Assembly: GCA_023419095.1 (NCBI GenBank)
Contig: JAEZYN010000031.1
Span: 1 to 41,969, forward strand
Reading direction: 5' to 3'
Source: Bacteroidota bacterium
GTDB lineage: Bacteria > Bacteroidota > Bacteroidia > Flavobacteriales > Weeksellaceae
Length of the DNA stretch: 41,969 bases
The notes under the pieces were generated by a model. That model saw only the letters and a program-made list of their open reading frames with translations. It was not told the DNA's origin and ran no database searches. The position numbers and the translations under genes are program-made. This document shows, piece after piece, positions 41,509 to 41,969 of this stretch; the stretch's first letter is position 1; each line of letters begins with the position of its first letter.

Positions 41509-41516
41509 CAAATTTA
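41509..41516 (-). promoter_or_regulatory. Candidate rbfA -7 element, possibly leaderless
   Basis: Minus-strand TAAATTTG matches TAnnTTTG exactly and ends four bases before the ATG at 41504. The upstream -33 region has no clear TTG. Confidence 0.4.
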
Positions 41517-41538
41517 GTATTTTTGTTTTGAAATATTT

Positions 41539-41672
41539 GGGCGTGTCCTTTTTTCGCCGGCGCCTTTGCCAGCCGCAGAAAAAGGCCGGTCTGCGTGCAG
41601 TCGCTTTTTTGCGGCCGCTGCCGCGCCCGCAAAAAGAGCTCCAACAATGCACTCCGCCCTCACGCGCGGGAA
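41539..41672. repeat. GC-rich intergenic hairpin repeat
   Basis: Between the divergent rbfA and epimerase genes lies a GC-rich block that starts GGGCGTGTCC and ends CCGCCCTCACGCG. A central near-palindrome (CTTTTTTGCGG against CCGCAAAAAG) lies inside, and the outer GGGCG/CGCCC words can close a larger fold. From memory its layout matches a repeat found many times between genes of flavobacteria. I cannot verify this without a search. No credible gene lies in it. Confidence 0.5.
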
Positions 41673-41692
41673 GTCATCAAAACAAATTCAGC

Positions 41693-41969
41693 ATGAAAAT
41701 AGAACATTTAGGAATCGCCGTAAAATCACTTGCAACATCAGATAATTTATTTGCCCGCCTTCTGGGAAAAGACAGTTATAAAAAAGAGTCCGTGGAAAGG
41801 GAAGGCGTAACTACTTCCTTTTATCAGGTAGGTGAAAGCAAAATTGAACTTCTGGAAGCAAGCAATACCGACAGTCCCATCGCTAAGTTCCTGGATAAGA
41901 AAGGGGAGGGAATACACCATATCGCTTTTGGCGTAGAAGATAACCGGCTGGAAATCGAGAGATTAAAGA
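41693..41969 (+). CDS. mce: Methylmalonyl-CoA epimerase, N-terminal part (cut by window end)
   Basis: Interconverts (R)- and (S)-methylmalonyl-CoA, linking propionyl-CoA and succinyl-CoA metabolism. The frame starts at ATG 41693 and stays open to the last base, giving 92 residues of an expected ~135. MKIEHLGIAVKSL opens the first vicinal-oxygen-chelate module with a metal-ligand His (H5). VGESKIELLEA and KKGEGIHHIAFGV near 47-56 and 69-81 carry further ligand positions and are strongly typical of this enzyme. It is divergent from rbfA. Confidence 0.92.
   Translation, partial: MKIEHLGIAVKSLATSDNLFARLLGKDSYKKESVEREGVTTSFYQVGESKIELLEASNTDSPIAKFLDKKGEGIHHIAFGVEDNRLEIERLK

Overview
The window looks like a chromosomal segment from a flavobacterium of the Weeksellaceae (Chryseobacterium/Kaistella group). 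The signs are AT-rich spacers, candidate promoters with the Bacteroidetes TAnnTTTG -7 element, two proteins ending in type IX secretion sorting domains, a short NuoG, a DUF349 protein, and few Shine-Dalgarno-like sites. Most genes are conserved housekeeping genes. I see no prophage, insertion sequence, CRISPR array or recognisable defence system.

Layout. 1-693: 3' end of asparagine synthase B. 902-6468, all plus strand: a DHA2-type MFS exporter, a luciferase-like flavin oxidoreductase, a pirin, a catalase and a mini-GNAT, giving a detoxification and oxidative-stress flavour. 6469-7091: a 623-base gene-free stretch with a 42-bp tandem array of hairpin-forming units, bracketed by two near-identical terminator hairpins and followed by a GC-rich dyad repeat. 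7092-10413: a sodium:solute symporter (plus), a YceI lipoprotein (minus) and an ATPase of an ABC importer without a permease beside it (plus). 10643-12319, minus: YjdM, tRNA-Ala(GGC), a methyltransferase and an unlisted 54-residue membrane protein. 12519-16155: a small secreted Cys protein (plus), then hisS, an HRDC protein, a minimal SSB and a small lipoprotein/membrane-protein pair (minus).

16302-29639 is a complete 14-gene complex I operon, nuoA to nuoN, read right to left, with a candidate promoter before nuoA and a terminator after nuoN. Subunits carry the expected Fe-S, FMN and NADH motifs; NuoG is the short form without a molybdopterin-like domain. 29753-37053 holds a two-helix membrane protein, a large GNAT-fold protein, a YugP-type membrane zinc peptidase (plus), the ribD-yigZ pair, a secreted unknown protein, a DUF349 protein and aroE. 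37219-38633 is a delta-60-repeat surface protein broken by an apparent one-base deletion. 38776-41504 (minus) holds a secreted endonuclease I, a LolC/E-like permease and rbfA. The window ends in the start of a methylmalonyl-CoA epimerase gene, preceded by a second GC-rich intergenic repeat.

The strongest unexplained signals are the 42-bp hairpin array, whose arms show a compensatory base-pair swap between copies, and the recurrence of a TAnnTTTG box exactly four bases before a start codon at three genes, which suggests leaderless transcripts. I found no convincing new multi-gene system.
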